A program made the position numbers and the translations under genes. The notes under the pieces are model-generated. The model was given only the letters and a program-made list of their open reading frames with translations. It was not told the origin of the DNA and made no database searches. Shown here piece after piece: positions 1-12,662 of a stretch of DNA of 64,000 nucleotides. This DNA comes from Agelaius tricolor. Taxonomy: Eukaryota; Chordata; Aves; Passeriformes; Icteridae. Numbering within the stretch: position 1 is the first letter of the stretch; the number at the start of each line of letters is the position of its first letter. Where the stretch lies: positions 76,239,381 through 76,303,380 of the forward strand of contig JALJCS010000001.1 in assembly GCA_023055355.1 (NCBI GenBank), in the 5' to 3' direction.

Positions 1-1404
1 CAGGAAGCAGATCATGACTAAAGAGATTCACATTGTAGACTTAATCTTCCAAAGATCCAAGGAGTTTTATCAATGATTGCTAAAACTGAGGATGACAGAG
101 CATGATTCATACACATAATGACTTCTGTCCTTTGGGATCTCAGTTGTGTCATTAATGGATTCCCAGATGTGTGATTTTTAATTACCACAAAAAGCAAGAT
201 ATGCCAACATGTTCTCCAGTTCCCTCTGGCCAAATTGCTTTGATGTGCAGCAGTGAATTTTCACTGACTCTGCTGAGCAGGATTTAGAGAGTGTGGCAGC
301 TTCATGGGCCGATACTCATCACTCTTAGATGAGAGTTCTCCTAAACTAATAAAACTACTAGACAGTAGATGGAGGAAGTCCTGTGAAAGCCTTGTAGAAA
401 CAACACCTCACTAGTGCTGTGATAAAATCACTCCTTATTTCTCATAGAATTTGAAGCACCTGAAATAAAAATTCAGTGCACTTTTCAGCTGTATAGAAAT
501 ATACTTTGAAGGAGGAGCAAACATCTCTATTTTTCAGACACACAATCAGTACCAGCCAACACTGTCTAACCTTATTCCACCTCACTGAGGAGGAAATAGT
601 TTAGTCCAGTGCTAACTTTGTAAGAGGCGTGTTGCTATAGGCAGGAGCAGACAGACTTACAGAAAGTGAGAGAGATGCAGAAGGAGTAAAAGGATGAGGA
701 TTCTTCCTCAAAAGTGTTAGTCAAGACATTGTTATAAATAAAAGTATGGTTTGAGTCTGCTTTTTAGCCAAGTATAATCCTTTGATATGATATATTTTCA
801 TTTCAGCCTTGCAAGACAGAAGGTAACACTCTTTTACTAGCTGCTACTATTGGTCACTTTAGATGATTTACTCACCTGGGTGAATAGACTTTGCTTTTTT
901 TTATTCTCAGATAAAGTCTAAAGTCAAACTTAGCTTTGGTAGATTACCGGAATATAAATCAATGTGGTACTTGATGTAAGAATTTATCAAGGAATAAAAC
1001 CTTGGTCTGGGGAGTCCTAGAGTTGTGTGTTCTACTTTCTTACTCTGATGAAGCCAAGGAGACCTGAGTCCAACAGGGTCCCTCCAGCCTTTGCATTTAT
1101 TTAAACAGTCAGGTGAACAGGTCTGTTCTCAAAGTTTCTGAAGCAGAGGGGGAATTTCTTTGAGGTCTTCAGGCTATAACTCATCTGTCCATGGCAGGCA
1201 TAATTATCCTACCACACTTACCCTGTCAGTGTTTCTGGAATAAGAAAAAAGATGCTTTTTCCACTCTCTTTCCATATTTCCAGACACTAACATTATGTTT
1301 TCACCTGTTATAGTCACTGCAGAATGGGGTCTGATGAGTGAGTTATGCCTTTGGTGCCGGCTGACATCCAGCTGAACTTGCTACCAGAATTTTAACAACA
1401 TGGT

Positions 1405-1421
1405 CAGCAGCAGCAGCAGCA
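1405..1421 (+). repeat. Short (CAG)n run
   Basis: Five consecutive CAG units followed by CA. The run is too short to be a notable microsatellite and no supported reading frame crosses it. Confidence 0.8.
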
Positions 1422-1536
1422 TGCTGGTATGGGTTTTGCAGCAGTTCTCAGTTTCAGATGCTCAGTTAGAGCAGTCATTTCTCTGTCAATGACAACAGCA
1501 AGAAGCAAATTTTAAAATATCACGTGCTTCTAAAGC

Positions 1537-1575
1537 CAAAACAAAACAAAATAAAACAAAACAAAACAAAAAAAA
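1537..1575 (+). repeat. A-rich AAAAC low-complexity tract
   Basis: Repeated CAAAA and TAAAA units end in an uninterrupted A run. It is the first of several A-rich, C-containing tracts that lie on the plus strand of this window. It may be a decayed retroelement tail, but no element body is recognisable next to it. Confidence 0.8.
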
Positions 1576-4500
1576 CCCAGATTACTAAAAAGCAGCAGAT
1601 TTGTGTACATGTTAAAAATTACTGAATACCAGATTGTTGTTGTGGTACCTCTACTGTACAACTTATTTAGAAGGATCTGTTGCTTGTGGTTCAGAGAAAG
1701 GTTTTCTCTTTACAAAATCATTTACCTCTGGAGGTGGCAATAGCAGGTCCCTGTACAGCAGCACTCTCCCAGTTTAGCCAAGGTTCAGCATCAATTTAAT
1801 AGTTCCACATCACTGCCTTTTCCAGATTACTGTTTCTTGGCATAGAGAAGTACATGGCAAAATGTAAAAGGACCTAAGGTCTCTGAATGAAGACAGGAAG
1901 ACAGAAGTACTGCCAACAGCTTCTTCTTTTTTCCCCTTTCCCTAAATCAGTCTCTCCAACAGCCTGGTTCTTTGCTTCATTAGCTGTTAAGTAAAATCTG
2001 ATTTGTATTTGTGAAGCTGCTTCTATCTCATCTGTAGATCTTCAAGTACATTTCAGACACCCAAGTGCTATGTGTAAGAACAGACAAGAATTATAAATTA
2101 TTGTCTTGAGGCCAGACAATTTTAATTGGTTAGCCTGAAGTGGAACATGAAACTTGAGAGATCAGGGAGGCTGTAACATAAACCCAGGAGTACCTGAGAG
2201 AAATGAGGGTTGTCTTGTCTTTGTAAACTATTTTTCAAGGCTCTGTAGCTTTGTGGGGCTCACAGCTTATCATCAATCTAAGGACATGGGCAAACATTCA
2301 GGCTGATTTTCAGGAAAAAAAAAAAAAGAAATTACAGAAAGAGAAATTCATCTTCTAACTTATCCTGTGTTTGCAATCCCAACATTTACCCACCTTGCTC
2401 TGAGGAGCTGTTTGTGTCCTGCTGGAGTGGAACCTGTAAACTTCTGGGAAAAGGAGGATCACAGAGTCCTAGCTGCAGGACTGAGAACAGAGGGTGAACA
2501 CCTCTGTTGGCCTTTGTGCCAATATTTAGTTACAGTTACATTTATTCACGCTGCTTCCTCCCCTTCTCTGCATCCTCCATGGAGGGTTTACTTCTGTTCG
2601 CAGCTCACTCAGGTGACTATGGTGTCTTTTCTCAAAGATGCTCAAAATTATGGGTTGAATTGTGATTCAGATATTAATCTCCAGACTACTTTAATGTGCA
2701 TGTGCTGAAACAACAGGGAAAGAAGAGAAAATATCATAGATATTCATTAAGATTTCTCAGTTGCTCAGTAGGACTTCACTTATCACAAAGATAAAAAACA
2801 AACTAGACAGGATGTTTACCTCAGTTAGCAGTCACAAATCAAACATCACCTCCTCAAGCACAAAGCAAACATGTTGCAATTAACAACTAAGTCTGTGAGA
2901 TTTTATGCTTTGATCATTTAATAATGATTCTGTGATTAATAACTTCACTAGAGTAAATTTTGCTTTTGTAAAACACTAACTACACAACACCTGCCTGATT
3001 TAATAGTATTTAAATTAACTGGTTCTATGGCCAAAAATTATCAGCTAAATTGCAATATAAGGTTTCAGAAAGAAGAAAATGAGTGATTGCAATTTTATTT
3101 TCTTTGAATTCTATGAGAAGGCCTTATGGTTCAAATTAAAAAATTATTTTACTTCAATTTTCAGTTTTATGATAACTAGAATTAATGATTGTCATTTTTT
3201 AAGCAAACAGGATAAAACCCTTTCCGGTATCTTTAGTAAAGTTCTCTTCTGTTTCAACAACTACATATACATAATAAGTAGACCTGGCTCTTAAAACTTA
3301 GTGAAAAAGACAAGGCAAGCAGTGGGAAAATGGAGCAACATTGGCTCCAGCACCTTTTGTCAAGCCCCCAGAGAAACTAGAGGGATGAGGTTACTTGAGT
3401 CCCCTTCTGAGACCCAAGAGGAAAGGTATCAAAAGGAGAGGACAACAGGGATCTCCTGAGGTGGATCATTGTTATCAGTAGAATGGTTGGAATTGCCAGT
3501 TTAAACCATAGGTGAAAATGGGCATCAGCAGAGGAAAACAGAGGCAAGTTTAAGAGAAATCTATATATAATTAAGAGGGCACCAGCAAGCTAGTCTGAGA
3601 TTCAGTGTATAAAATAATCACCAAGCTTTTGACAGCATCCAGAATGCATCTGGTGTTTTCTACATGTTTAGGAATGCTCACTTGCTGCTCAGAAAAGCTT
3701 AATTTGAAAAAATTAGCACTGGACAAAAAAGAAAAAATCTGGGTGGTGTTATAGGGTTTAACCCGGATAGGTGCAATTCCTAAAAGCAGAATGTCTGATG
3801 CTTTGAATTTATTGTATCATGATAAATTACTTAATTTAAATGTAATGCTGAGAAATTGAAAATTAGATTCCAATAATTATCTGAATTTGTATTGAGTGAC
3901 TTCCACAAAATCCTGATGTGATTCATTGTTCTGACTTTTTGTCACAAAATTGGGCAAAATGAAATGCAAAATAAAGGTTATACACTAATATCTTCAAATG
4001 TGGCAGAAATTTCTAATTTCATAAGCAATTTCACATCTTTGAGGTAAAAAGAATCATTCCCCATCTTAGACCAATTAAGACATTTACACAATATATTGTG
4101 ATATAACTTTGGACCTTCTGTGTCAGACATTGATGGTCCCCCTGATTCCATTCTAGTTATCTGATAGAGATACACATAGAAATATTCCAGGCCCTTAACA
4201 GAACACTCAGTTCAGTGCTGCCCTAATTGCAGTTCTGCTCCAAGTCATTGTGTTCAGTCCGGTGTTAATAGGTGCTCACCCTCTCTCAAACAGCTCTAGG
4301 AAGCTGTGAGAAGAGAGAATGATCTCTCTGGTTATAATTTACTCACTCTTCTGTGAGTGACATGTTCCATCAGGGTACCACGGTGGAAAAAATTCAAGTT
4401 TCAAAGTTTAATCTGAATATAAACTATTCAATACATTCAGGTACCCCTTCCTGGCCAGTTTTGCAATGTTTTTTTGGCAGCTGCCTGCCCAGCAGTGTGA

Positions 4501-7500
4501 ACAGACAAGAAATGTTTGGATGTGATCTGGTACAACACTGGGTCTAGAGGAAATGAGTTGGTTAGCAGCAGTGTACTGGTCTGCAGTGATAATTCTTACC
4601 TGTCTCTTGTCACGTGAGAAGACAGGTCAGCTACTCTTACAATATCCCAAACCTGAATCAGCAGTGAAACTGAATCTAAAATTTGCATCATTTCTCAGGA
4701 TGGTATGCATTTATAAAGTTATACTTTATTTTAACTGAGGTGAGCTTGAAGAAGGGAATTTTGACCAAAATGGTTTCTGTGAGGAAATCTCCCTTTGCTA
4801 GAATAGGTGGAAGTATACTCTCACAGCTTCCCACATCTAAGGCAGACATTATAGTAAAATAAAAAGAGAAACTGGAATATGGGTTAAGTGGACATAGAAG
4901 ATCAAGACACATTAACTACCCTGAGGCAATGCCAGGTTTTATGCTCTTTTAAAATGTGTCAAAAATCCTTGACTTCCTTTTGTGCAAAACAGGTCTCCCT
5001 CTCCTTCCCTGCCCAACCCCCCCAATTTTTGAACCTCCCAGATTTGTAAACAAATGATTTGTTCTTATGGCCAGCCATGCAGGGGAGGGGCATGCAGATC
5101 ATACGCTAAGCAGTGTTTTTAAGTTACAGGGATCTCAGACCAGTCAGCTAGTACAGGGCAGAGATTTGGTCACCTTAAACCTGTGATCTCACTTCTTAGC
5201 TAAGACATTGGCAAAGTGTTTGAAAATAGAATGCAGTAGGGACTATGGTTCAGTCTGTTCTGAATCACACTGATACAGAAAACCCAGAACAACTTCAGTG
5301 ACTTTTACTTCTGTAGGGGCAGCAGTAGACAGCATTAGTCTTCAGGAGTAGGAATAAAGTGTGGTTTCTGGTGAGAGATTACAGATGAAATTGAAAGCTG
5401 AAAGATGATTTTACATCAGGGAAAAAAAGCAATAACTGAAGTAAAAGTAAAATAAAATGAGACCCAAGTGGAATCAGTCTAGCAACAGTATATAATATTA
5501 ATGGAGACTGAATTTTGTGTGGGTTTGGCTGAGAAAGTTCAATTAAGAGAAGGTTAATGAATTTTTGAGTGTCTTTTTCTAACACATATTGTTTTCCATA
5601 CGAGGACAGCAGGGCTGATCTGAAATCGTGAAGAAAGCCTTTCATAATAGCTTTTTTATATTTGAAGAATCAAAGTCTTCAGTCTTAGACTCATGACTGT
5701 TTTCTGAGGTGAGCACAAATTACTGGCATAGGAAGGCCAGAGTGTGGTTGTTCAGAGGTAATCTGCAATATTATTGGGTGCATGTAATACAGAAAGCAGA
5801 ACCATTCATTCATATATCCTCATTAGAATTCTTCCTGAGGTTGGATTTGGTTCCAGATTTTCAGAGAAGTAATTTTGGGATATAGTATCCCATTGGCACA
5901 TCAGTTTTCTATTCCTAGTAGTGCATATTTGTTACATGTGCATTTAGACAGAGAAATTTTGAAGGTAAAAGCAGAACTTGGCTACTGGCTGACATTTAGG
6001 AACTTGCAAGGAAGCATGTACTTTTGACTTTGAACAACAGCCTTGACAATCTGGATGTCACTGAGGTAATTCAGTCTTTGAGCCAGAGACTGCTGAAGCA
6101 TTCATAACAAGAACAGGCAGTAGAGGGAAGAATATAGGTGCAGATATGATTCTTCTTATGCCATTAGTACATTCTTCCAGTTCAGCAGAATAAGAATGAA
6201 AAATCATGAGGGGAACATCCTGGTGGTTGGATATCAGCCTACAGGTAAATGTCAAGCTCTTGTGACTTAATTTTCAATGTATAATTTAAATTTCTCATTG
6301 AAAACCTCAGATATGAAGCAGGAAATCAAGATAAGAAATTCAGAGTAAATCCAGACTCTGGAGCAATCCAGCTCAGTTCTTCCTTCAATCTCTATATTTC
6401 CTTTCAAATGTCCAGCCTTCCCTTGGCTCATTACTTCCCTCCCTTTCTGCAGCTGCAGCCCCTCCAGAGGACCTGCTCTTTTCTCTCCATAACCCTTGCC
6501 CATGGGTTAATTCTAGTTATTTTGAAGTCTTTTGCAATTTACTGAAAAAAATACTGGGCGTTGAAAGCAAGTTCTTGGAAATATGAACATTTTGTGGTAA
6601 AATGCTGCAAAACCATAGTGATTGCTGTAGTGTTCAAGGAATGACTGAAACAGCAAAAAAAAGTAGAGGGTATTCTGAGTGAACAGAGGGAGATATGACC
6701 AATAAAATAGTATAGAGAAATTCCAAGGATCACTTAATGACAGCACTTCTGACACTAACTATCAATAAAGAAAATCTTTTCAGACATCTTAGATAGGTAG
6801 ATTGTTGCACCAAGAAATTCTGGGACAGCAGAATAGTGTAAGCAATCAGTGAGCTGTTCAATCTGAGTCACAAGTTAATTTTCAGTTTCCAGGACAGATT
6901 TTAGTCAGGACAGTAGATATGAAAGCCTCCAGATCCATGCTAGCTATATTGGAATTAATTTAATGTCATTGTGTGCAGTGATTTTTTTTTTCCTTGTAGC
7001 TTCAGACAGTGTTTTATATTTTGAAGCAGTGATCTTTAAAGCAAAGTTCACATCCAATGATCTGTGGGCAAAATATCACAAGGGAGACTGTCTGAATTGC
7101 TAGATACCTTGAGACAGGAAATTAGTTTGAATTGAGGCTAACTAGGGAAGTATGTTTTCATCTGCTCACCAAAGCAAGATTTTAAGATGCATTCAAACTT
7201 CCAAGTTACCTGAAATTATAAAACTTACATGGGACACAACTGTATTTTAATTTAAGTTGATGTAGTATTAAAATGTTGTTTCTCTATAGATATAGAACCA
7301 TCTTTTTAGAAGTGAGGTATTGCAGGAGTTGTGTCACACCTGTAACAAAAGGAGGATTTGCTGGCAGGGCTGTTCATTTCCCACCTTTCTCCATTCATGC
7401 CTTCTAATGCAGTTGTGAGATGGGGCTTTTTTATGAAGCCTCCTACACTGGAAAGATTTTATTTGATTTCTGTTTACAAGAAAATCATTAATTTGCATTT

Positions 7501-9659
7501 ATAAAAGTGATGTTTCTTCTATTTTATAGAAAGCAATTGGATTTCTATAAGAATATTCCTTGAGTGACTTATAAGACATGTAGAAAGCTGACATTTATTG
7601 TCATCTATCTACAAAATTTATTCTACAAATTAAGCCATGCTACCAGTCTGTCTTCTTCATTAGTAGTGTTGTCTTTTGAATCCTATTATCAGTGTAGAAC
7701 AAATATTTCAGTCTTCCACTACAATGCAGCCTAAACAATGAGGGGAAAAGTGGTGACAGATCATTTCCCTCCTGTGCAGAGGGATTATTTCACAATAATT
7801 GACTCTCTCTTTGAGGATGCTGTTCAGGTGATATACTTTGAAATAAATTTTTTTAATAGTAGAAGAAAAAAGTAATTTACTACTTATTTGTCATGAATAG
7901 ATTAGAGCCCAAAATAAAATTACCTCTGCATTCTTCTTCCTATTTTTAATTAAAGCAATAAATGTAGACAGGTAATGTTCAGAATGAATCAGCAATTCTT
8001 GGGTTTTAGAATTAAAATGGTGTGAAAGAAATGAGGTGTCAGATATTGTTGTTTGGACAACATTGTGATTCTGAAGCATGAGAATTTTAGAAAAGGTAAG
8101 GGAGAGGGAAAGAAAAATAAATTCTTTTCAATGCCCAGAAAATCCCGCAAAATTGGGAGAGCTTTTAAAGCTCTTCTATACTGCACTCTTGGACCTGTCA
8201 GTGTGTGGAATCAAACTGGACTCCACAGAAACTGAACCATGTGGAGAAATAGGTTTAGATCAGAGCTGTGTGTGAAGCTCCAGTGAGAAGGCCACTAAAC
8301 AATGGAGGCTTAACCATGCAAGAGCACAGTGGCAGTCAGGTACAGCATGTGAGGAAAATGTCTTACAAGGAGAGTACACTGAACAGGTAGAAGCCAAAAT
8401 TGACCTTTGCTTCCAGGATTTTTATTTTGTTTGGATTCCATGATTTTAGGTCCTTTAACTAGATGCACAGCAGAGCACTCAAGCTTTGCTTTGGCATGCA
8501 ACTTTTATTGCCAATAACTGCCTACATGTGGACATGCTTGTGAAGATTATAAACTCTTTCAAAGCAGTTAGAAAACAACTTTTCTTTTGCTTTCTGAACC
8601 AATTTTGCTGCGCAATAAAAGTACAACTGAGAGGCTTCATAACAGTTACAGCAGAAAAGAAAGCAGTTCATACTGACTCATTATTTGATTTACTATTCTG
8701 AAAACAACTTCCAAAGACAACTTGTAATGTGCTATAGAATAACTTCCTAATGATTTAACAGTGCCTTACTGTGAATAATTAAGGGATCCTGCAGTTTAAT
8801 TGAAGCATTTAGGAGCTGTTCCTAAAAGAAGTTTGTACAGTCAACACTATGCATGTCCTCCTACCTGGGCAAAGGGGTGGCAAACACTGCCATCCTAATA
8901 ATGATTTGAGAGGTATTTTCTACCAGGTGCAGTCAAAAGCAGTATGGAAATAAAGCAATTTTTAGTATGAAATGAAAAAGAAATCCATTGTTAGTATAAA
9001 GTAAGTGAAAGAATTTCCATAATGGAGGAGAACATGATAGTTATGATGTTTAAAAGTTTAACAATAATTAGTCATTTTGTGATGCTTTATTGCTGTAAAG
9101 AGTAATTTCTCTATTTTGATCCTTGTATTTATCCTAGATCATATCCACTGACAATTAAGCTCATATTTCAGAATTAAGTTACAAGCCATTTACTGTGAAA
9201 TACTCAATGTATCATTTTCCTAATTTCAAAGACAATATGATACAGTTGTGCTTTTTCTTGCCCTGGAGATTTGTGTAGTTTCTAAAATATAATGAAATGC
9301 ATTTTTTCAACATCTGTAGTGTGCACACTCAAAAAAATTCCTTATTTGTAAGAGAAGTGCTGTCACTTTTTAATGGAAAAGAGGTAATATATTTTCCTCC
9401 TAATCTCTTCTTCCAAGGGAAGTGAACAATTGCAAAGGTGTGGCTGTAATAAATAAAAGAGAAAATCCTGATACTTGGGCCGAATCTGTCTGTGTGCATG
9501 TGAAACAGAGTGGCCTGGGTGTGTGCAGAGCTGCTCCTCTCCATACTCCCAGGTCTCTGAGCCCAGCAAGAGAACCCACTGCCTCTGGATCCTGGCAGTG
9601 ACTGTGGGTCAGCAGCGAGCCCCACTGGGATGCAGGACAACTGCACCTGGAGCAGCTTT

Positions 9660-10190
9660 TGCTGGAGAGGACCCAGGAGTTCAGGGAAAGCTTTTGTTCC
9701 TGTGTCTGGCAATTAGGAGACCTCACTTGAAGTACTGTGTCCTGCCTTGGGCTCCCAAGAATAAAACTAAAGTATCCTGACACTGAAGTGGCTCCCACAG
9801 AGGCCATGGGATAAAGTATCCAGTGCATGGGGAGGAGCTGAGAGAGCTGAGCTTGCTCAGCTGAGGGGCAATCTTGTTATTTTTGGCAACTTCCTAAAGG
9901 GCAGCTGGAAGAAGATGAAACCAGGGTCCTCCTGGAGGTACACAGGAAAGCACAGGAGTAATTGAACTCAATTTACAGCAGTGGGAGACTTATATTGTAA
10001 AAAAAAAAAATAAATTATATTATATTAGATGTAGTAGAACACCAGACCAGAGGATCTGGAAACTCCATCCCTGTTAACATTCAAAGCTTGACTAGAAAAG
10101 ACACCCAGCAATCTGATCTAATTTTGAGTTTAGCTTTGGCTTCAGCACAGACATTGGCCAAGATGACACCTGAAGATGCCTTTTAAAGCC
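9660..10190 (+). mobile_element. CR1 LINE 3' fragment, old
   Basis: A plus-strand frame around 9690-9765 contains RRPHLKYCVLPWAP, which resembles the conserved block near the C-terminus of CR1 ORF2 reverse transcriptase. Further on, the DNA around 9830-9990 reads like the CR1 segment with a leucine-rich helix and LAA-type motif. The stretch 10050-10180 resembles the terminal coding part and 3' untranslated region, with the phrase GGAAACTCCATCCCTG. An A-rich insertion at about 9998-10030 and several frameshifts break the frame. CR1 is the dominant avian non-LTR retrotransposon and is usually 5' truncated, as here. The usual 8-bp terminal repeats are not visible, so the 3' boundary is approximate. 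The element is dead. Confidence 0.75.
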
Positions 10191-11590
10191 AGATTTTTCT
10201 ATAATTGCAAGTATCTAACAAAACCAAAGGATTTTTTAAGTGTTCACCACCCCCTCCCCCTATATTCCCCTACCTCCTAGGGGATTTCCCCAAGCAGGAA
10301 GAATTCCTGATAGATTTGCAGCTAATACTTTTGGGGAATTTTGATACTAATTTTTTTGTCATCTATATTTTAATTAAGATTATTTTTAAAGTCTCACTGA
10401 AGACTAATGGCCACACTCACAGCCATTCCAAAAGGGATGGTCAAGGTCCAGAGCACGGGAAAAATCTTTTGAGGGGAGAAATTGAGCAGTTCTGTTTTAA
10501 CTTTACCAGAAACTTCTTTTTGTTTTGGCAGCACCTGATCTGGAGATAGGAACATTTAAAATACAACATTTAAAATACAAGAAAACCTGGTCCTTGATAA
10601 CAAAGATTATTTCAATGAACAAAATGGTAGTTTCATGAGAAATGTGTTTGTTTCTCCTTTTACTAGAGGTTCCCCTTTTGATTGCTGTTTTTTAATTGTC
10701 TTGTATTGTATCATTGATCAGACAAGAAGGAATCTGAACCTGTCCACATGGCAGAGAAAGGGTATAAAGTAGCAAGGGTGATCACAGCTCCTCAGGGAAA
10801 AAACACTATGAGAGAAGAGAGGAGAACACCATAGGGAGGGGACAAAGCTACATTTCTATGGCTTTCTTTGAGACTTGGATTCATGTCCTGAAAAGCTTTT
10901 TGTATGTAAAGCCTGTATTGACCATTCCATTAACAGGACAAATGTAAGTTTGCAATGGGCTTCAACTCCAGCCTTTTTTAATTAAGCTGTCACTATTTAC
11001 AGATATAGTCTGAGCATTATAGGTAAAGGGTAGCTCTTTATGAGAACATTTAAGTATGGCAATTTCATTTTCTCTGGAGTGTATTGTTGCCTCCAGCTGC
11101 CACTTGATTTATAAACTGGAAAGCATTATCTGGCTAAAGGAAATTATCATGCATTTTGTTAGCAGAATTTAGTTATTATGCATTTGGAAATGCATTGTGA
11201 GAATTTGACTCATTCCTATTGCAGCAATGAAAATGTATTTCTTGATATTTTGGTTACATCTGAAATTCTACAGCATATATGAGTTTTAGGGGAATTACAG
11301 TATATCATAGTAATTCTTATTGTAATGTATTTTATAATGGTAAAATCCATCCCAACCCTATGGAATTAGCAATCTAAAGATTTCTGGTGTTCTTTTTCTC
11401 TTCTTCATTATTTCTGCAACTGTAGAAAGTACAGTTCCTAGAAATGTTAAAGAAAATTACCTGTGAAGGGAAAGTATAATATCCCATGTGACCATTAGCA
11501 ACAGAATTCTTCCACCTAAGAAATGTTATTCAGCTCAATTAGATTAGAGGTACTGAGGGCAGGGACAAAACAGGATATTTACATATCAAA
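10191..11590. other. Unique non-coding DNA
   Basis: I see no gene. A 14-bp unit (AACATTTAAAATAC) is directly duplicated at 10551-10578. The stretch 11040-11290 is AT-rich but not simple, and contains ATGCATTTGGAAATGCAT, an imperfect palindrome. It has the texture of a conserved non-coding element, which cannot be tested from one sequence. Confidence 0.5.
10551..10578 (+). repeat. 14-bp tandem duplication
   Basis: Two exact head-to-tail copies of AACATTTAAAATAC (10551-10564 and 10565-10578). This is probably a replication-slippage product. Confidence 0.85.
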
Positions 11591-11597
11591 GTTTTAA

Positions 11598-11678
11598 AAA
11601 ACAAACAAACAAACAAACAAAAACAAAAACAAAATCCCAAACAAAAGGAAAAAACAGAAGAAAAACAAAACAAACAAT

Positions 11679-11713
<35 letters not shown>

Positions 11714-11780
11714 GACACCTCAAAACAACAAAACAAAAAAAAATCCAAACAAACAAACAAAACCACAAACCCAAAACCCA
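11598..11780 (+). repeat. A/C-rich low-complexity tract with (AC)n core
   Basis: The tract contains CAAA and CAAAAA units at about 11598-11635, an AC dinucleotide run at about 11681-11709, and AAAC/CAAA units to about 11780. The opposite strand therefore encodes Val/Cys- and Phe-rich spurious open frames. No element body flanks it. Confidence 0.85.
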
Positions 11781-11799
11781 AAGAAAGCATTTCACAACA

Positions 11800-12596
11800 G
11801 CAGTTCTATTTTCTGGTCAAGTTTTCTATCACCTCTTATCTGTGACTGTATCTTTAGATAGTGAAATCTTCAGGGCAGGGGTTATGGCTCCATCTTTGCA
11901 TGTTGTCTTTGCAAAATGTGCACCAGGGAGCAAGTTGTATCTGTTATTTAATTGCAGCAAGTTCTTCAAAGCCCATCAGGGATTGTAGTCTTACTGAGTT
12001 AGGTACCACACAAAATATGAGTGAGAGTGTGCAATTGAATTTTTGTCATTAGGAAGAGGTGCCTGGAGGCAAGTAAGTTGTCCTGCTGTGGTGGAGATGG
12101 CAGTGCTGGCTGGCAGCTATTGCAGCACAAAGATAACAGCTGCTCTCTGCCTTTCTCTGGCACTTAGGAGGAAAATGCATCATGATAAAAGTGGATCCAA
12201 ATGAGGCTGCTGTCTAATTGCTTTTATTGCAAGGCAGTGTTCATAAGACTAAAGAAATTCAAGCTGAGAAGATTTTACTGAGAAGACAGTGAAAGAACAA
12301 CACAATGATACAATATAATAAGGGGTGGCATAGTTTACTGCTGCTTCCTGGGACTGGATACATTCTCAGCTGCTTCACACAGTGAGGGTCAGAGCCCCCT
12401 GCTCAGACTCCTGACACAACAGGGATTCAGAAATTCCTAAAACATGGCTACCAAAGGTGGAAGAGCAGAGAATTAAGTAAAAAATCCAGTGTCTCATGTC
12501 TATATCTACATATTGGTGACGCTCCTACATGGCTGACTGAATGACCTTGTCTTTCTGAGGAGCAGAGATATTTCTGTTTTCATCTGTTTTATACAG
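11800..12596. other. Unique non-coding DNA upstream of a candidate exon
   Basis: I see no element or gene. The last 30 bases are pyrimidine-rich and end in ATACAG, forming a plausible splice acceptor for the segment that follows. Confidence 0.45.
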
Positions 12597-12662
12597 GGCG
12601 ATGACATGAAGTTTATGTCTCACCCCTCAACGGATCACTACAAGCCCTTCAGTTATGTTAAG
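12597..12662 (+). CDS. Candidate internal exon of an unidentified gene (66 nt, 22 codons)
   Basis: The segment is preceded by a pyrimidine-rich stretch ending in TTTTATACAG and followed by AAG/GTACAA, so it has an acceptor and a weak donor. Its length is a multiple of three. The frame starting at the first base is open through all 22 codons and reads GDDMKFMSHPSTDHY followed by KPFSYVK. Both other forward frames hit a stop within the first four codons. Composition is more balanced and codon-like than the AT-rich flanks, which is what first drew attention. I do not recognise the peptide and assign no function. No second convincing exon was found nearby, so if this is real the neighbouring introns are many kilobases long. 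A chance open stretch between cryptic splice signals remains possible, since 22 codons is short. Confidence 0.3.

Larger units (their letters stand above)
1..9650. other. Unique AT-rich non-coding DNA
   Basis: I see no gene, RNA or recognisable transposable element here. Open frames are short and show no domain resemblance. Small items are a CAG run of five units at 1405-1421, an AAAAC-type A-rich tract at 1537-1575, and a short poly-A near 2316. The DNA could be intronic or intergenic; the sequence alone does not decide. Confidence 0.6.

Noticed and set aside
2367..2708. 113-codon plus-strand open frame
   Set aside because: No signal peptide logic, domain, promoter or splice context; length is compatible with chance in 64 kb.
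9400..9828. 142- and 127-codon minus-strand open frames
   Set aside because: They overlap the plus-strand CR1 fragment or its upstream flank and show no recognisable protein; the CR1-like residues read on the plus strand.
11539..11795. Cys/Val/Phe-rich minus-strand open frames
   Set aside because: Entirely caused by the A/C-rich tract and AC repeat read in reverse.
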